Source: Inonotus obliquus | Taxonomy: Eukaryota > Basidiomycota > Agaricomycetes > Hymenochaetales > Hymenochaetaceae | Assembly: GCA_032164295.1 (NCBI GenBank) | Contig: JAJHTX010000003.1 | Span: 806,001 to 870,000, forward strand | Length of the DNA: 64,000 nucleotides | Direction of reading: 5' to 3' | Part shown: positions 24,053 through 35,582 of the stretch, piece after piece | Numbering within the stretch: the stretch's first letter is position 1 | How the letters are laid out: each line of letters starts with the position of its first letter | Translations under genes and position numbers: made by a program | The notes under the pieces: generated by a model | The model's input: the letters and a program-made list of their open reading frames with translations, nothing else | What the model was told of the DNA's origin: nothing | Database searches by the model: none

Positions 24053-25396
24053 TCACGTCAGTTCGCAACTCGTCAAGTAAGGCGGTGCAGAAAACGTACT
24101 AAAACATGATTTAATGGCGACAGCTGCCTCACGCTTCATTGTGCCAATGGCATAAATAATTCTATCAACTCTATCAGCATCCCGGTCGATCAAAATCCGT
24201 CGTAAGGATCGAGGGGGTTGCTGTTCGATGATGCTAACGAAACGTTCTAAACACTCATCAATGGTAGGACGATCGAAAGGTTTCTTCTCTGTCATTGCAT
24301 CCGTAAGGGGCGCGAGGAACTGAAGGTTTTCATAGCTCTGTATATGATACGAAATGTGAGATTCAGGGAAAACAATAGCTTGAACGATCGTCCTCACCTC
24401 AACGAGATGGCGCCTATAAAGGTTTCCGAGGATGAAGATATCCACTCGGAAAGGATCATAAGGCTGCTTCTGATACAACTCTGGGAGCTCCTCATCCTGA
24501 CAGTACTCTCCTGTGACGAGATGATTCTTGCTGCTATCATCAAACCAGCTTGATATACCAAAATCTGTAAAGTAATATATAACCCCCGGTAAATCTCGTC
24601 GACGGCGTGGTCTTGCTAAACGTCGCCCGCTGGCATCGAGAATTCCGGCAGCTGGATGAAATCCTTTTGGAAACATAGGCGCAGCGTCTAGCATTATATT
24701 CAGGATCGAGCAGTCCCTTGTGGTGGCATCAGCACACAATCGCGGCACGGGAAGAGGTCTGTGTTACCTATGCGCTATACCCTTACTATGCAGAAAGGAT
24801 AAACCCTGAAATAAGGTGTATTCTGATTAGTGATAACTTTGGACGAAACATGAAGGTATCAGACGCACGTGCAATGTCTGCTTCATGAATTCCACGACTT
24901 CATCTACGGAATCGAACGGCGGCTCATCATATTTCTTCAGGAGCGGCATAACCATGAACTCCAATGGGTCATCCTGATCACAAAAGACGTCGAGTATCGG
25001 AAAGCAATTATTTCGCGGGTCTTTTCGCAGCTCTTCGGAATTTAGATATCGTGCTATCCTCAGTTCATCACTACCTTTATCCAGCTGTTTGATAGCCACA
25101 CGAGTTTTATCCGATATCCGAATAGCGTCGATGACTTTGGGATGCTTTTGCACAAGTGTTAGTTCCAACGCAGAAGTACATGGAGGGACTAATGGTAATC
25201 TCACGTGGTTTACGAAGCTGTCTTCGCTGGTTATTGCGCGCTTCGTTTCCGCCGACCACGAAGGTCTCCATCCAGGCTGGTAGCGGGGACGCAACACATA
25301 GCCATGCCTCTTGAGCAATTCGTGTTGATCTCTCCACCATCTTTCACTTTCGTTAAGGTCGAATGGAATGCGAGGACCAGCTCTTCTACTTCTCAT
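24053..25396 (-). CDS. Short kinase-like family protein, copy E (intact)
   Basis: Five exons read cleanly: 25396-25205, 25144-24869, 24805-24768, 24716-24398 and 24337-24053. The N-terminal signature is ERWWRDQHELLKRHGYVLR then PGWRPSW. The kinase part has TRVAIKQLDKG, ELRIARYL (helix C), DVFCDQDDPLEFMVMPLL (hinge region), LHSKGIAHRDCSILNIMLD and YYFTDFGISSWF, then ELPELYQKQPYDPFRVDIFILGN, and a helical C-lobe ending near IKSCF. The HRD, Asn and DFG residues are all kept. This is the intact partner of pseudogene D, 4-5 kb away in inverted orientation, and it is followed by the HeLo-pseudokinase. The C-terminal 15 codons may instead be an intron start (GTACGT after the Phe). Confidence 0.85.
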
Positions 25397-26070
25397 CGTT
25401 CGGGCTTGTGAGGAAGAGGCGTACAGTGGGTTGCGATGATGATGATTGTGAACAAATGATAATGCGATGGCCTGCCGCGCATAATGGGACTCGTGGGAAA
25501 GTTATGTGACCAATACGGAGAACAACTACTGCCATGATAGGAGCGAAGTCTTTTTGTCCACCTTGTTACCATCGCAGCAGAACGATGTTCAAATAAAAGC
25601 GCTCGTACGCGGCGCATAAAGCCCTCCGTACTTCGATCGTCCCAACCCACTACCAAAGTACCAGTGCTCTTGAGACCCGCTAAGACGACTTGTTCTTCAG
25701 ATATGGGAACGGAGCTGTATGCGAAATTGTTGACGAAGGAGAAGAGGGTTAACCTCCCGACCATAAATAGGCTGGTGAGCTCGCGTTTCTACAAAGCACT
25801 GTTCATGCCTAACATTTCACAAAGGACAAAATGATTAAAGATGGCAAGAATTTGTTTAACACACGTATTAGCGAATACAGTGGCACGTACTTTCAGGAAG
25901 GAGATCGGAGCGACGATCTCACTTCCGACATTCAGGACGAAATACTCAAGTGAGAATTCAGTTATGGACTCATTCAGGATTGTATCATTATAGCCCATTA
26001 CAGCACCCGGCTGGAATGCGATAAGCAAGTAAAGGGCAATGTAGTAAAGAAGATAATAGGGAAGATCCCT
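25393..26070 (-). CDS. Hypothetical ORF upstream of copy E
   Basis: A minus-strand reading opens after an AG at 26071-26072 with a hydrophobic stretch (PYYLLYYIALYLLIAF). It continues with NDTILNESITEFSLEYFVLN, crosses a 100-bp intron (25890-25791) in phase and goes on to a stop overlapping the ATG of copy E. The combined reading is about 190 codons. I do not recognise it, and no start codon is evident. It could be a relic of another gene or the 5' region of copy E. Confidence 0.25.
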
Positions 26071-26264
26071 CTACCACCGTTCTTCCCAGTGGTAAGGGAA
26101 AAGCAGTTAATTATCCTCAGATTCGGTCAAGTTGAGGATAAAGTCCGTGTGCGTCCGTTCTTAAGACATGCTTGCCTGCTCCCAATAAGTTTTTTCAGCT
26201 CGCCACTAATAGAAGGAAGCTATACCGGGACATTTGCTATTTTGCCTTTAACTCAGAAGCTATC

Positions 26265-28661
26265 ATGGATGACATTCGTCACGGAGAGCTGGACTGTTCG
26301 AAGTGGAAGCCGGAGTTTCAGCGTGAGTGAAGTCAATTTCCAGAATTTGAATTCAAGGTGTTCACGATCACGAAGTTCTTAGAACCAACTCCTCTGAGAA
26401 CACTTGGGCTGTACTAGGGTACACTGAGGAAGGCATGCGGACCTGGTGGGCTGAAATCAGGGTTGATGCAGAACTCAATAGTACGTAAAGGAAATTATAA
26501 TCTTGGAAGTAGTTGTTTCTTGACGCTGAATGGTTTATGATAAGATAGCTTTGCCGATCTGAAAGCATTTTGCAAGTCTATTGTATTCGTATCCGACGAT
26601 ATTTATTCTCAGGTTGACCCTTCTGATACATCTCAGCTGCATAGCTATTAACAACTTTTATAGACTTTTGGGCGGATATCCTGCAGGACCGACTTTCGAG
26701 ATCTTGCAAAGCAATGCCAAGACATCGCCTTTATGCTTGTCAGACAGATGTCATTATATCCGCAATACGCTGCTGGAATATCTACTTTATTTGGGATCAG
26801 CGTTCCGTGAGTCAAGCCAACCTCTTTACCGTCGCCCATGCAAATAACAATCTCTGTCTTGAAGATTGGTTTTTGCTCTTTACACACTCACAGACCGAGC
26901 TGTAAAACTAGTGGACGACGCGGAAACAGTAAGGCTTATCAGGATTGAACGCGTTCTGCAAGGCGTGAGAAAGCTCAAGCCTCTTATTGATGCTACTGTT
27001 AGCCTGATAGAGGTACTTGCCTATAATCTATTACTTCGCATCTGACGGTAAAATCTATGAAGGAATTCGGCGAAAACCTTAGATATCATCCCTTCAATGC
27101 AGAGGGCAAAGATGACGAGCTCAGACGGTCCTGTACGTTATTTTTCTAATTGTGCGAGCCGCGTTGACCTTTTTGTAGATGTGCCAAGGCCTTCGGTAGC
27201 TCAGCTCTTCTGTACTCACCCAAGTGAACTATCGTGTGAGGCTGAGGCCGCCGTATTAGAGTCTGGTCTCGCTCCAGATAAAGTAAGCTTGAGTATCACT
27301 ATGGATAGACTTCAAAGGAACGAGAATGTGGCGGTTTGCTCGAAGATTGTTATGGATTCTTCGATCGAAGTAGTTCCTACCTACATTGAGACAGGTATTC
27401 TGGTCTATTTTCAGTTCACTCTGATAAGGCGAATCTCTGATCCTTCGCACACAGTGTTGAAACAAATCGGACTCGACTTTATGCCCGTTAAGCTAGTATC
27501 CGATGGCATGCTTGGCCATGGGTCATCCTCTATCGTTTCCCTGCACAGTTCACTTCGTGACCCGTCAAAGAAGGTAAACCTTAAAGTTGTATCAGTGCTA
27601 TATTCAATACCAGTATTTATATTGTTTCGTCAAGTATGCGGTGAAACTGAGTAAACTAGCGGGGAAAGCTTGGAACGTAAGTGGCACTTACCACAGGCCC
27701 TTATGCTTCGATTGATACAGACTCGCTAGACTCTAATTCGAGAAGCTTCCATATGGGTCATGCTGCAACACGAGAACATCCTTCCACTTCTCGGCTACTG
27801 TATGCTTCCGCCGCAAGACCAATCAGACAGTCCTAGAAGCAACGTTCCTGGGCTCGTTACTCCGCACTGTGCAGGTGGCTGCCTGACGAAGTACCTACGA
27901 GACCATTGTGTAACCTACCGGAGAAAAATGGAACTTGTGAGTCTCAATTGTTGGAGGATCAGATGCTAATTCTTCGAGTTCAGCTCCAAGGGATCGCATC
28001 GGGACTTGCATACTGTAAGCTAGAGTCCATTACATTACTTGGAACATGCGAGTCTAACGGTTCTTAAGTACACTCAAGGGGCATCTGTCATGGAGACCTG
28101 AGGGCGGCAAGTCAAATCGTCTTGCAAACAGTAGTGACGCTGATGCTTCTTCTCAAAGGCAAATATTCTCATTGACGAGACTATCGGCAAAGGTCGGGTC
28201 ATGTTATGTGACTTTGGACTATCTGACTTCTTCGTTGCGGTCGCTGAGAGATTCTATAAGCCATCGGAAGACCAGAGGACGGAAAACAAATGGTTGGCTC
28301 CGGAGCTGATGTTCGCTGATACCAACACTGTTGCAAGAGTCAGCGCTAAGGGCGACATATATGCTTACGGGTGTGTAATTTTGGAAGTAAGTTTATTATA
28401 CTCATTGTGCAACCCACTCTATTCACGCAACGAGAATTTACTCAGGTCGTTTTTGGGAAAGAACCCTATCATTCATGTCCTCCGCATCGCGAAGTCAACG
28501 CCAAACAAGAAGGGGAGCTACCGGCCTCTCGTCTGGAGATGGATGACACATACTGGCCAGTTGCAGAGAAATGTTGGAGATATTTACCAGAAGAACGTCC
28601 AACTGCAGACTGGATTCTTTCTTTCCTTGCCAATCGCCTTCGCTACTACGATACAAATTAG
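26265..28661 (+). CDS. TKL-type protein kinase, paralogue of the 2690-5251 gene
   Basis: The C-terminal kinase is clear: GHGSSSIVSLH (loop), YAVKLSKLAG (lysine), REASIWVMLQHENILPLLGY, GIASGLAYLHSRGICHGDLR, ANILIDE, LCDFGLSD, NKWLAPELM, GDIYAYGCVILEV and ERPTADWILSFLANRL. The stop is at 28659-28661. HRD is replaced by HGD. The intron at 28107-28158 separating LRA from ANILI has a GCAAGT donor and AAAG acceptor, the only join that restores the motif. The N-terminal part shares PEFQR and G-x(2)-E-G-M-x(2)-W-W with the 2690 gene. Homologous sequence continues upstream of the chosen ATG (SYTGTFAILPLTQKLSW, 26218-26268) but in a different frame. The start is therefore uncertain and a frameshift is possible. 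Confidence 0.7.
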
Positions 28662-28775
28662 ATTGATACTCGTTGCATTCTTGCCTAACTTATTTCAAGT
28701 TCACTTTGACGATGTGAAATTTACAGATACATAGTAGTATTAATACTCTAGTACATAGCTACATGTCAACTAATT

Positions 28776-30145
28776 CTATTCCTGAGGAGGACCATCTAAT
28801 CTGAGCGTACCCAGGAAAAAGGCGATATCCTCAGCAGTAGCCCTATCTCTAGGGGCGCTATCCCAACAGTTCTCCATCACTGACCAATATACGTCGTCAA
28901 TTGTTATGTCTGCTGGGCGGTGTGGGTGCTTGCCCAGTAAAGCATCCTCATATGAGAAGTTCGATCCCCATGGATCACGCGCGGTGAGTACCTATGTTGA
29001 AGACTCAGTAAGCTCTAAATAAGGGATTGGTAATAATGGTCGCCATCGCTACCTCTAGAAAAGTGCAAGCGAATGACCACATATCGGACGCGCACGCCGT
29101 TTTGCCATCAGATATTCCACTCTCATGTGTTTCGTCAAGGCATTCGGGCGCCATCCAGTCTATTGCTATGGTCTTTGTGCTCGGAGTTATGTCATATCCT
29201 TTTTCGTACAGAAACTTCGCCGACCCGAAGTCCGCAATGCACGCGATATACCGACAATTCCACTCCTTCACAAGGATGTTGCTCTAGTTAATGCGATAGT
29301 GTAAGAAACAGACCTATACTTAGCTCGGAACGGGACTTACCCCTTTTACATCCCTGTGAACTATCGGGGTAGGAAGGGTGTGCACTACGAAAGTTATTGA
29401 GTGGTGCGTACTTCAGTCAATTCCATGAGCTTACAATAACGAAGGCCTTTCACGACATCATACATCTAAGATTTCCCTGTCACACAATTTCTTCCAACAT
29501 TGCGCAAGTCACTTACAAGCTTAGCGCGAGTTCTGACTGGAAGATTCAGATCGTTCTCAACAACATAACGGAGATCGCGTCGTGAATAATAGGGCATAAC
29601 AATTGCTGGAAATATGCTTCCGCGGAAGCTATCTAGGACTCCGAGAATATCAACGATATTTTCGTGAGTTCCGGCCCTTGTCCAGACACCACATTCGCGT
29701 CTGTAATACTTTCTGTTCATGAGAGACGAAACATAGGAGGGTATATTCAGTACATACTTTGTAGAGCTTCTCGACCCTTGCTGGGACATCTATTACTTGA
29801 GTTGCAGTCTGCCTGTTGAACTCCTTAACTACGACAAGTTTCTGAGCATAAGTAGTCAGTTAACATACAGATTATACTAAGACAAGATGTCGAGGCCCAC
29901 TTCTGTATTGCCTGACTGGACAAGTCTACCCAAGTGCACATATGTTCTCCAATCGGCTGAGATCTGAGAACTAAACTTGAAGTCTGACTCGCTTAGTACT
30001 GGTACATCCCAATCTTGTCTGATTTCTGATGCACCCTGGTGAGTGTGCTATCCAGGCTTCAACGTGGCTCCGAGTCTCACTCACCCTCAAGGACCTTTTC
30101 CCGTACTAACTGGATCCTTCCTTGACTTACTGTGCTAATATCCAT
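28776..30145 (-). CDS. TKL-type protein kinase, complete
   Basis: The reading runs from ATG at 30145-30143 (MDISTVSQGRIQLVREKVLE) to TAG at 28778-28776, about 355 codons over eight exons. The motifs are KLVVVKEFNRQ (lysine), THENIVDILGVL, AIVMPYYSRRDLRYV, GLRYLHTLPTPIVHRDVK, SNILVKEW, CIADFGSAKFL, AIDWMAPECL, SDMWSFACTFLEV, YWSVMENCWDSAPRDR and TAEDIAFFL. All catalytic residues are present. The introns after AKL and after LRY match the positions in the other TKL kinases here. The N-terminal 90 residues are helical and not recognised. It is tail-to-tail with the kinase at 26265-28661 and lies inside the HeLo and kinase-like cluster. Confidence 0.85.
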
Positions 30146-30581
30146 ACTGAGTATTAATTGGTCGTTAGCGGAAGTGAGAAATGGATAGGGAAGCAAATCA
30201 TACGCAAGTATTGGTGTAACATCCATGCCGTACACGACGAATGTTGGACTGTTGGAGCTTGGTATTTTATCATCAACTCAGTATGGCCAAGTATAAGAGG
30301 CAAATCAATAAGAGGCAACCAGATCCTTTCCCAATGGGATCATCGGAGATTGCGGTTAAAGCCAGTGGCAGAATTACATCATCTTGAAACCATGCAATGG
30401 CCTTTATGTAACCTCTTGTTGTTCGATCGTTTCGTTTCCCTGTATTTATGAGCTCGGTAGTAATATGTTTATTGTATCGGTGGAAATTGCTCGGTGTCTT
30501 TGTCTTCAGTGTGACTGAGCCCGTGGCGAAGAACAACATGGGATGTAGATCTGTTCTTGTTCTTTAGCTTCAAGTTACTCT
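30146..30581. other. Intergenic, nothing supportable
   Basis: This is the upstream region of the TKL kinase at 30145. No coding exon was seen. Near 30565-30595 there is a small imperfect direct repeat of TTGAAGCT-AAAGA. Confidence 0.35.
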
Positions 30582-30665
30582 TTAAGCTTCAAGAGCACGG
30601 CAGGTTTTCACAAAGCCTTCGATGATTCCTGGTATCCCAAGAACAAGGGAGACGAGGTCAGACAT
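30582..30665 (-). pseudogene. 27-codon remnant of a HeLo-like domain gene
   Basis: ATG at 30665 opens MSDLVSLVLGIPGIIEGFVK, close to ANLVVDIPSIVEGFVKTART of the HeLo-pseudokinase. It stops at TAA 30584-30582 straight after TCRALEA. The sequence beyond has no further similarity, so this is the 5' stub of a lost gene. It lies 477 bp downstream of copy F on the same strand, where the HeLo partner is expected. Confidence 0.7.
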
Positions 30666-31142
30666 CGAGTTTTGCTTCTCTTCGTTTTATACATGAATGA
30701 AATGAATGAATTACACGATTAGCAGTTTAAGAGATGCCACCTCACAGAGTTAAAGGTTTGGCAATCAGGTTCCAGTGTTGCCTATGTTTAGGCGACTGAG
30801 GACGACTTTTGAGTTCGTTGAGATGGATGTTAAAGCAGCTCGGTGTACTGTAGGAATGAGATGCACTATGCAAGTGGTGAGATGTACAGCAACGAAGCAC
30901 CAAGCAACAGTTTATTACGTGATCGTCCTTCTGATGTGCGCGCGCACTTCTTGCACTCTGGCGAGTTGTTTGGGTCAATGGTAAAGACACCAGATTGATA
31001 TACTCAACGAAGTCCTCTTACAATACTGAAAAGATCGCTAGAAATGATCTATTCCACTATCAAGAAAACAGAGGGGATCTCCATATATACCAAGATTGTG
31101 TAGGCATAACAAAATTCAGAGACTATCAAACAGACAAACAAA
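30666..31142. other. Spacer between copy F and the HeLo remnant
   Basis: There is no supportable exon. Its length is nearly equal to the 464-bp spacer downstream of copy E. Confidence 0.4.
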
Positions 31143-32505
31143 CTATCCTCTCCTTATTCGGAATGCTGGTGAAAATATTCTCAAGAAAGGAATCATCGCA
31201 GAAGATATACACTCACGTAGAATGGATTTGACCAGGACTGCGACTTCATGGACTATCGATTCGGCACTCCAAATGAATCGTTCGAATCTCGTTGCATCAT
31301 AGTGGATCACGGCCCATCGCACCGACCTAGGAGGCTGCTTCCCGATGAGGTTCTTAAACAGTTTCAACGCTTGCTGGGCCGTCGAGCGCTTGGTTGGATC
31401 TAGTTGAGTCATAGATACAACAAGCGGCTCAAGAAAGACGCAATTTTCGTACATCTGTGAGATACTTTGAGGGCAGAATAATACAGAAAGGGCGGAACTG
31501 TACAATATCTCCGTGATCTCCTTCCGAAAAAGATTACCCAGAATAAATACATCGACGGGAAAAGGATCATACGGTCTAGACTGATGCAACTCGGGCACGT
31601 CCTGATCGAGTCCGTCATCTCCTGTAACCAATCGCGTCTCCTCGGTGCCATCAAAGCGCGTAGAGATCCCGAAGTCTGTAAAGTAATACTTTATTCCAGG
31701 GACATCTCGACGTCGTCGTGGCCAGACAGGTTTTCCATAAGCATCCGCAGTCGGCATATTAAAGTGGAAGCCTTTCGGATACAGGCGTTCTGCATCCATC
31801 ATGATATTCAGATACGAACAATCCCTGCACGAACAATATGTGAGAATTCATACCCTGGTTGAGGGGATGCTCACCTGTGGGCCACCCCGTGCTCATGCAT
31901 GAACACCAAACCCTAGGTAATGTCAGATCAGCTAATGTGGATGAAGAAGAAGACTAACCTCAATCACTAGCCTCATTGAGTCTACAACCTCCTCGACGAA
32001 GGAGAACGGGGGTTCGAAACACGGCTGGACGAGAGGCATGCCCATGAACTCCAATCGGCTGTGTTCCTCACTGAATACATCAAGCCCTGGCACACAGTGA
32101 TTGCGAGGATCCTCTAGTAGCTCTTTGTGGAAAGAGATCGTGCTATATCTAATTCCTTGCTGCCCTTGATGAGCCTTTTCATCTTTACGCGTTTCCCGTC
32201 GGATAGGCGCTTCGCATCCATGGTCTTCACATGCTGTGCCGATGTTCAATACTGGTAAAAGCTCGAAGTAGATAAGGGACTTGAACAACGAACTCTGTTT
32301 GTATGACCATCCTCGCAGAGAATGAAGCTCTTCTTGGTACCAGCCCATGAGGGCGTCCACCCTGGTCGAAATCTCGGACGAAGCTGATAGCCGTGTTCGA
32401 GCAGCAATTCGTATCGGTCACGCCACCACCGTTCATTCTCTCTGAGTGAGACAAGTAAGTCCTCGTTTTTTCGTCATTGCTGTAGGTAAGCGTTGCAGGC
32501 GCCAT
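31143..32505 (-). pseudogene. Short kinase-like family, copy F (frameshifted)
   Basis: All blocks of the family are present on the minus strand. They are ERWWRDRYELLLEHGYQLRP, PGWTPSWAGTKK, MDAKRLSDGKR, GSKELDIARSLST, DPRNHCVP, MPLVQPCFEPPF, CSYLNIMMDAERLYPKGF, YYFTDFGISTRF, VPELHQSRPYDPFPVDVFIL and a C-lobe to the stop at 31143. Two one-base losses break the frame. One is in an A-run (32467-32472) between the only upstream ATG (32505) and the WWRD block. The other is near 32121, where ST-KELLEDP becomes STKSY-stop. Catalytic residues are otherwise intact, so inactivation looks recent. The closest paralogue is copy I, whose lesion is different. A HeLo remnant follows downstream. Confidence 0.8.
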
Positions 32506-33623
32506 CGTGGTATGTGAACGGAGGAGATATGTGAATACAAACTGTACATCTCTTCTACATGTGATGTACCCGAGATAGATTGTGAGTTAGTTACAAGATG
32601 AGAGAAGTGTTATGTTATTGTTCTCAAGGAGCATAGATACGCTGCACGCATGTACAAGGTGAAGGTGTCCGTGAAACTGTGACATGTGACGTACGCAACT
32701 CGTTCGGACCGGCCCTAAGCAAGAAGGCACGCGCTTGACGACGAGAAGTTGTGGTGTTCCTCTGCCACCGGAATCGACCATCCTTTTTCTACTAACCATT
32801 ATCGCGACCTCTTATTCCATCCGAGAGGTGGACTTCCGCACTTTGACTCTTGTTCGGATGCTTGCTTGCCTTCGTAGATCTGCTTGGCGACACGACGGCG
32901 AAACAATAGAAATCACCGCACGGAATGAAAGAGGTAGCAGTGGTCTGTAAAGTTATTACAAGATCAATCGATTCCTGTGCAAACTTGGCTCTTCGAGTTC
33001 TTTTCTATTCCGCCTTGGTGAGTGTGGGACCATACACGTATAACAGAATCTGATGAGATTCCTTGGATTGCTCGTTCATTCAGACCTGTAAACGGCATCA
33101 ATGGAATTGGTTTTTTGAATGAGAACGGTTTCGATATTAGTAAGGCTTGTTTCAAAGAGCGCTTCTATCTCCTAACAAGCTGCGCAGGTGTCGTCATCGC
33201 GCAATTATATCGATCTGCATTGACCTTCAACCTCTTGTTGTTCAATTGGCCCTGTTCTATGACGGCAGGCCAGGCAACGACGAATCGTTTGCACTGGCGA
33301 CACACTAATCAAGGGATATCAGTAACCACAATAGCTGCGGTAAGTCCATTATCCGTACTGGCTTATTGTTCCGAGAGCTCAACAGCAGCCCGCCGTTATT
33401 ACAACCGCCATTTCCAGAACCTTCATCTTTCATAGTGTCAATAATGATGAATTTATAATCCCTTTTGTTTGGATCTTTCTCTCGGAATGAGTTGAGGAGC
33501 AGATGGAAAGCGTTCAAGGGAACCTAGCATATCTTAAGTCGCCTTGACAAGGGCACAAGAGATGTTGCCATAGGAGTAATCCACTACGGACTCTTCAGCT
33601 AGGTCACTACAATCGCATCGGCG
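32506..33623. other. Divergent intergenic region between copies F and G
   Basis: Copies F (minus) and G (plus) diverge from here, so two promoters are expected. Open frames at 32587-32950 and 33022-33435 lack recognisable motifs or a codon pattern I would defend. Confidence 0.4.
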
Positions 33624-35012
33624 ATGGGTTTCATCAGAGCGAAAGCCGAAGATGACGGCGACGACATCCCCAACAGTCTCATTGATTCCGAGAAATGGTG
33701 GAGAGACCAGTATGACGTCCTGAAGGCACAAGGGTACGAGCTACGGTTAAGATTTCGTCCAGGCTGGACACCATCATGGATCCGAAAGAAGAAAGATCCA
33801 ATTCTTCGCGAAGATGGACATCCGAACCTCGTGAGTAACTCTCCGTCTCTTTCATTGAGATAATAACTAACTGGGGAAGCTTTATAGCACCCAAAAGTCA
33901 TCGATGCTGTGCGAACGGCAGACGCGACGAGGGTAGCTTTAAAACGAGTAAGGAAAGGAAGCAAGGAGCTCGTCATCATCAGATATCTCACATCTGAGAA
34001 GCTACTCAACGACCCGCGAAACCATACAGTTCCCCTCTTGGATGTAATCAGCAAGGATGATGGGAATTGGGAGTTCATGGCCATGCCCCTCTTAATTAAC
34101 TTCTGTGAGGTACCATTCGATTCTGTCGATGAGGTTATTGATTCTATGACACAAATGCTAGAGGTTCGCACTACTCCCTCATTTTGTGCTCTTTACGGTA
34201 ATGACCTGCGATCTTTGGATAGGGACTGTCTTTCTTGCATGAGAACAGCATCGCTCACAGGTACTTATATATCATATTTCCCATAACACTGAACTGACAT
34301 GAGACGTAGAGACTGTTCAATTCTAAACATCATGATGGACGGATCACCCATATTCCCTCGAGGTTTCCATCATGGTGCGCCGTACCTGGAAGCTGATGGA
34401 GTGCATCTTGCAAGCCCTCGTCGTAGACGGGACGTTTCTCGTGTTATGTACCACTTTACCGATTTTGGCATATCCTCGCACTTCGATGACCCCAATGGCG
34501 ACCGCATGGTCACTGGGAATGACTGTATGGACAAGGATCTCCCCGAACTCTACCAGGACGCGCCTTACGATGCGTTCCCTGTTGATATATTTCTCCTTGG
34601 CAATGTTTGCAAGCAAGTTTTAGTCAAGGTTCGCAATCTCGTGAATGATTAATATACATTGCTTGATTGTCTTCAATAGCGCTACGAAACGCTCTCATTT
34701 CTCAAGCCGTTAACCGATGCTATGACACAAGAAGATCCGAAGGCTCGCCCAACTGTCGACGCAAGTCTTCTAATGCTGAACGAGATTGTCGGACAACACC
34801 CGTCTACATCCCTGTTGCAACTTCTGATACGCAGGAATGCGACAAGATTTGATAGATTTCTTTGTATTCTTGGTTCGTTCAGACGACAGGCAGGGCAAAA
34901 CGTCAAGTCGTATCTGTGCAGGTACGTCTTGCTCGACATTTCTTCGCAAATTTCACTTTGACTTATGACTGTTAGTGGTTTTCATCAGCAACCAGGGAAG
35001 TTTATGCTTTAG
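33624..35012 (+). CDS. Short kinase-like family protein, copy G (intact)
   Basis: Exons join in frame from ATG 33624. Exon 1 has SEKWWRDQYDVLKAQGYELR and PGWTPSW. Exon 2 has TRVALKRVRKGSKELVIIRYL and MPLLINFCEVPF. A small exon has LSFLHENSIAH spliced to RDCSILNIMMD. Then come YHFTDFGISSHF, DLPELYQDAPYDAFPVDIFLLG and, after a further intron, RYETLSFLKPLTDAM with a helical C-lobe. A final intron (GTACGT...GTTAG) would add SGFHQQPGKFML and stop at 35010-35012; reading through instead stops at 34961. HRD, Asn and DFG are kept. It is in tandem with its broken paralogue H 570 bp downstream. No HeLo gene follows it. Confidence 0.8.
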
Positions 35013-35582
35013 TTCTACAATTTCTATGGTGATCAGACTTTTGAGTGTAAACATGACATACAAATGAGGACTGAATCTACTAGTCGTATAACTGAGTGAA
35101 ACGACAAGGACAGTAGTTCAAGTTCTGAACATCAGATATTCAAGATCAGGAAAGGCATTTCCATTTTCATTGATGTGACATGATCGAAAGAGTAGGGGCA
35201 CACCGGTTGACGTGGTGCGTATTCCCTTTGTTGTCTAACCCAAGCAGCTTACTTTGCAGACACAAGGTTGCTTGGACGGGTGATACCCATCACCTTTCCT
35301 TGAGACTTCTATTCACAACCAAGTATGCTATAATAGCCACACTAGTACTGATGTTTCGTAGGTAATGATATTCATAATTCGTCCGGTTCGGAATTTGAGG
35401 GACAATTGTTGGTCGGACAATATTTGCGTTGATCACTGTCCTAGAATGGATATGGAGAATGAGAATAAGGGGATCTGTGTGCCCTTGTCCTCATCGAACG
35501 CGTCGCTTACCTACTAGTACAATACCTCAAATCATCATGCTGATATCAGATAACAGCTCTCTCATCTGTTTCTTCGGCAACG
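35013..35582. other. Spacer between tandem copies G and H
   Basis: No supportable exon was seen. This should hold the 3' UTR of G and the former promoter of H. Confidence 0.4.
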
